Below are positions 63,558 through 64,000 of a stretch of DNA of 64,000 nt, in pieces. The translations under genes and the position numbers were made by a program. The notes under the pieces are model-generated. The model made no database searches and was not told where the DNA came from. It was given only the letters and a program-made list of their open reading frames with translations. The DNA comes from Leifsonia soli (lineage in GTDB: Bacteria; Actinomycetota; Actinomycetes; Actinomycetales; Microbacteriaceae). The stretch is from the NCBI RefSeq assembly GCF_013408745.1, contig NZ_JACCBJ010000001.1, forward strand, positions 2,232,001 to 2,296,000, read 5' to 3'. Each line of letters begins with the position of its first letter. Within the stretch, counting starts at the first letter, position 1.

Positions 63558-64000
63558 GCCTTCTTCACTCTCGGGTCGAGGAATCCGTAGACGGTGTCGG
63601 TGATCATGTTCGCCACGACGACGGTGATGGCGAGCATCAGGAACGCGCCCTGCAGCACCGGGAAGTCGAGCTGCGTGACCGCCTCGTAGATCCCGCGGCC
63701 GATGCCCGGGTAGGCGAACACGGTCTCGGTGAGCACGGCGCCGCCGACCAGGAACCCGAGCTGGAGCCCGATCAGCGTCGTGGTGGGGAGCAGGGCGTTC
63801 CGCAGGGCGTGCTTCCAGAGCACGCGGCGGTACGGCAGCCCGTTGGCGCGGGCGAGGGTCGTGTAGTCCTCCCCCAGCGCGTCGATCAGGGTGGAGCGCA
63901 TGGTCAGCACGTAGGAGCCGAGCTGCACCAGCATGAGCGAGACGGCGGGCAGGATGAGGTGGCTGGCGACCGAGCCGTACCAGGCCATCCCGTAGGCGTC
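63554..64000 (-). CDS. ABC transporter permease, peptide/nickel type (DppB-like), cut by the window edge
   Basis: The visible C-terminal part, about 148 residues of roughly 310-330, has the DppB signature VLTMRSTLIDALGEDYTTLARANGLPYRRVLWKHALRNALLPTTTLIGLQLGFLVGGAVLTETVFAYPGIG, with the EAA loop and membrane helices, and ends VANMITDTVYGFLDPRV. The start codon lies right of position 64000; the ATG at 63988 is internal. It pairs with the DppC-like permease to form the membrane channel. Confidence 0.9.
   Translation of the reverse strand, partial: DAYGMAWYGSVASHLILPAVSLMLVQLGSYVLTMRSTLIDALGEDYTTLARANGLPYRRVLWKHALRNALLPTTTLIGLQLGFLVGGAVLTETVFAYPGIGRGIYEAVTQLDFPVLQGAFLMLAITVVVANMITDTVYGFLDPRVKKA

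Overview
The window is 64 kb of high-GC DNA with dense, mostly intact protein genes, short gaps, frequent GTG starts and many 4-base start/stop overlaps. The gene content (alpha-E/ATP-grasp cluster, WXG100-like and DUF1023 proteins, LAXTG wall anchors, leaderless promoters with a -10 box 6-7 bases before the start codon) points to an actinobacterium, most likely of the Microbacteriaceae; that family assignment is inference. No tRNA, rRNA, CRISPR array, insertion sequence or phage was seen.

Region 1 (1-16918) is an extracellular polysaccharide locus: several glycosyltransferases (families GT4 and GT2), a Wzy-like polymerase, a fused Wzz/CpsD-type chain-length ATPase, a Wzx-like flippase, a CDP-alcohol phosphatidyltransferase, a polysaccharide deacetylase, a large secreted beta-helix protein, a low-molecular-weight tyrosine phosphatase and a TagD-type glycerol-3-phosphate cytidylyltransferase. 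Three promoter regions in it share the dyad TGAG-N5-CTCR, a candidate operator of a common regulator.

Region 2 (16915-28960) is mostly housekeeping: proline iminopeptidase, a zinc metallopeptidase, malate dehydrogenase, acyl-CoA oxidase, a hexapeptide-repeat protein, RecQ, a RibD/DHFR-like reductase, an EamA permease, and an MFS exporter translationally coupled to a MarR regulator. Palindromic intergenic repeats lie around recQ and before marR.

Region 3 (29061-35770) holds two secreted phosphatase-type proteins, a lamin-tail/phytase-like esterase and an alkaline phosphatase. Both end in LASTG sorting signals and both are preceded by 11-base direct repeats resembling actinobacterial PHO boxes. 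Between them lie a DUF1611 gene with a hairpin over its ribosome binding site and a GNAT acetyltransferase.

Region 4 (35864-39585) is the most unusual part: a WXG100-like protein, a 648-aa protein joining a helical secretion-type N-terminus to a DUF1023 alpha/beta hydrolase, and two tandemly duplicated lipoproteins. The second lipoprotein still carries a scar of the hydrolase gene's 3' end. It resembles a type VII-secreted lipase toxin with lipoprotein immunity genes.

Region 5 (39632-53754) is a mix: DapA-like aldolase, NlpC/P60 peptidase, a cytochrome oxidase assembly-like protein that seems to lack a standard start codon, a flavin monooxygenase, a VOC protein, a DHA2 exporter, a divergent fasciclin lipoprotein/molybdopterin oxidoreductase pair, a LysR/TDT-permease pair, a GNAT enzyme and a DedA protein. 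Region 6 (53713-57181) is the conserved but biochemically obscure cluster of circularly permuted ATP-grasp, alpha-E and transglutaminase-like proteins. Region 7 (57258-64000) has a cupin, an ATP-dependent DNA ligase, a repeat-rich intergenic stretch, and a leftward peptide-use operon (two peptide permease genes, M24-type peptidase, alpha/beta hydrolase, double Lrp-type regulator) cut by the right edge.
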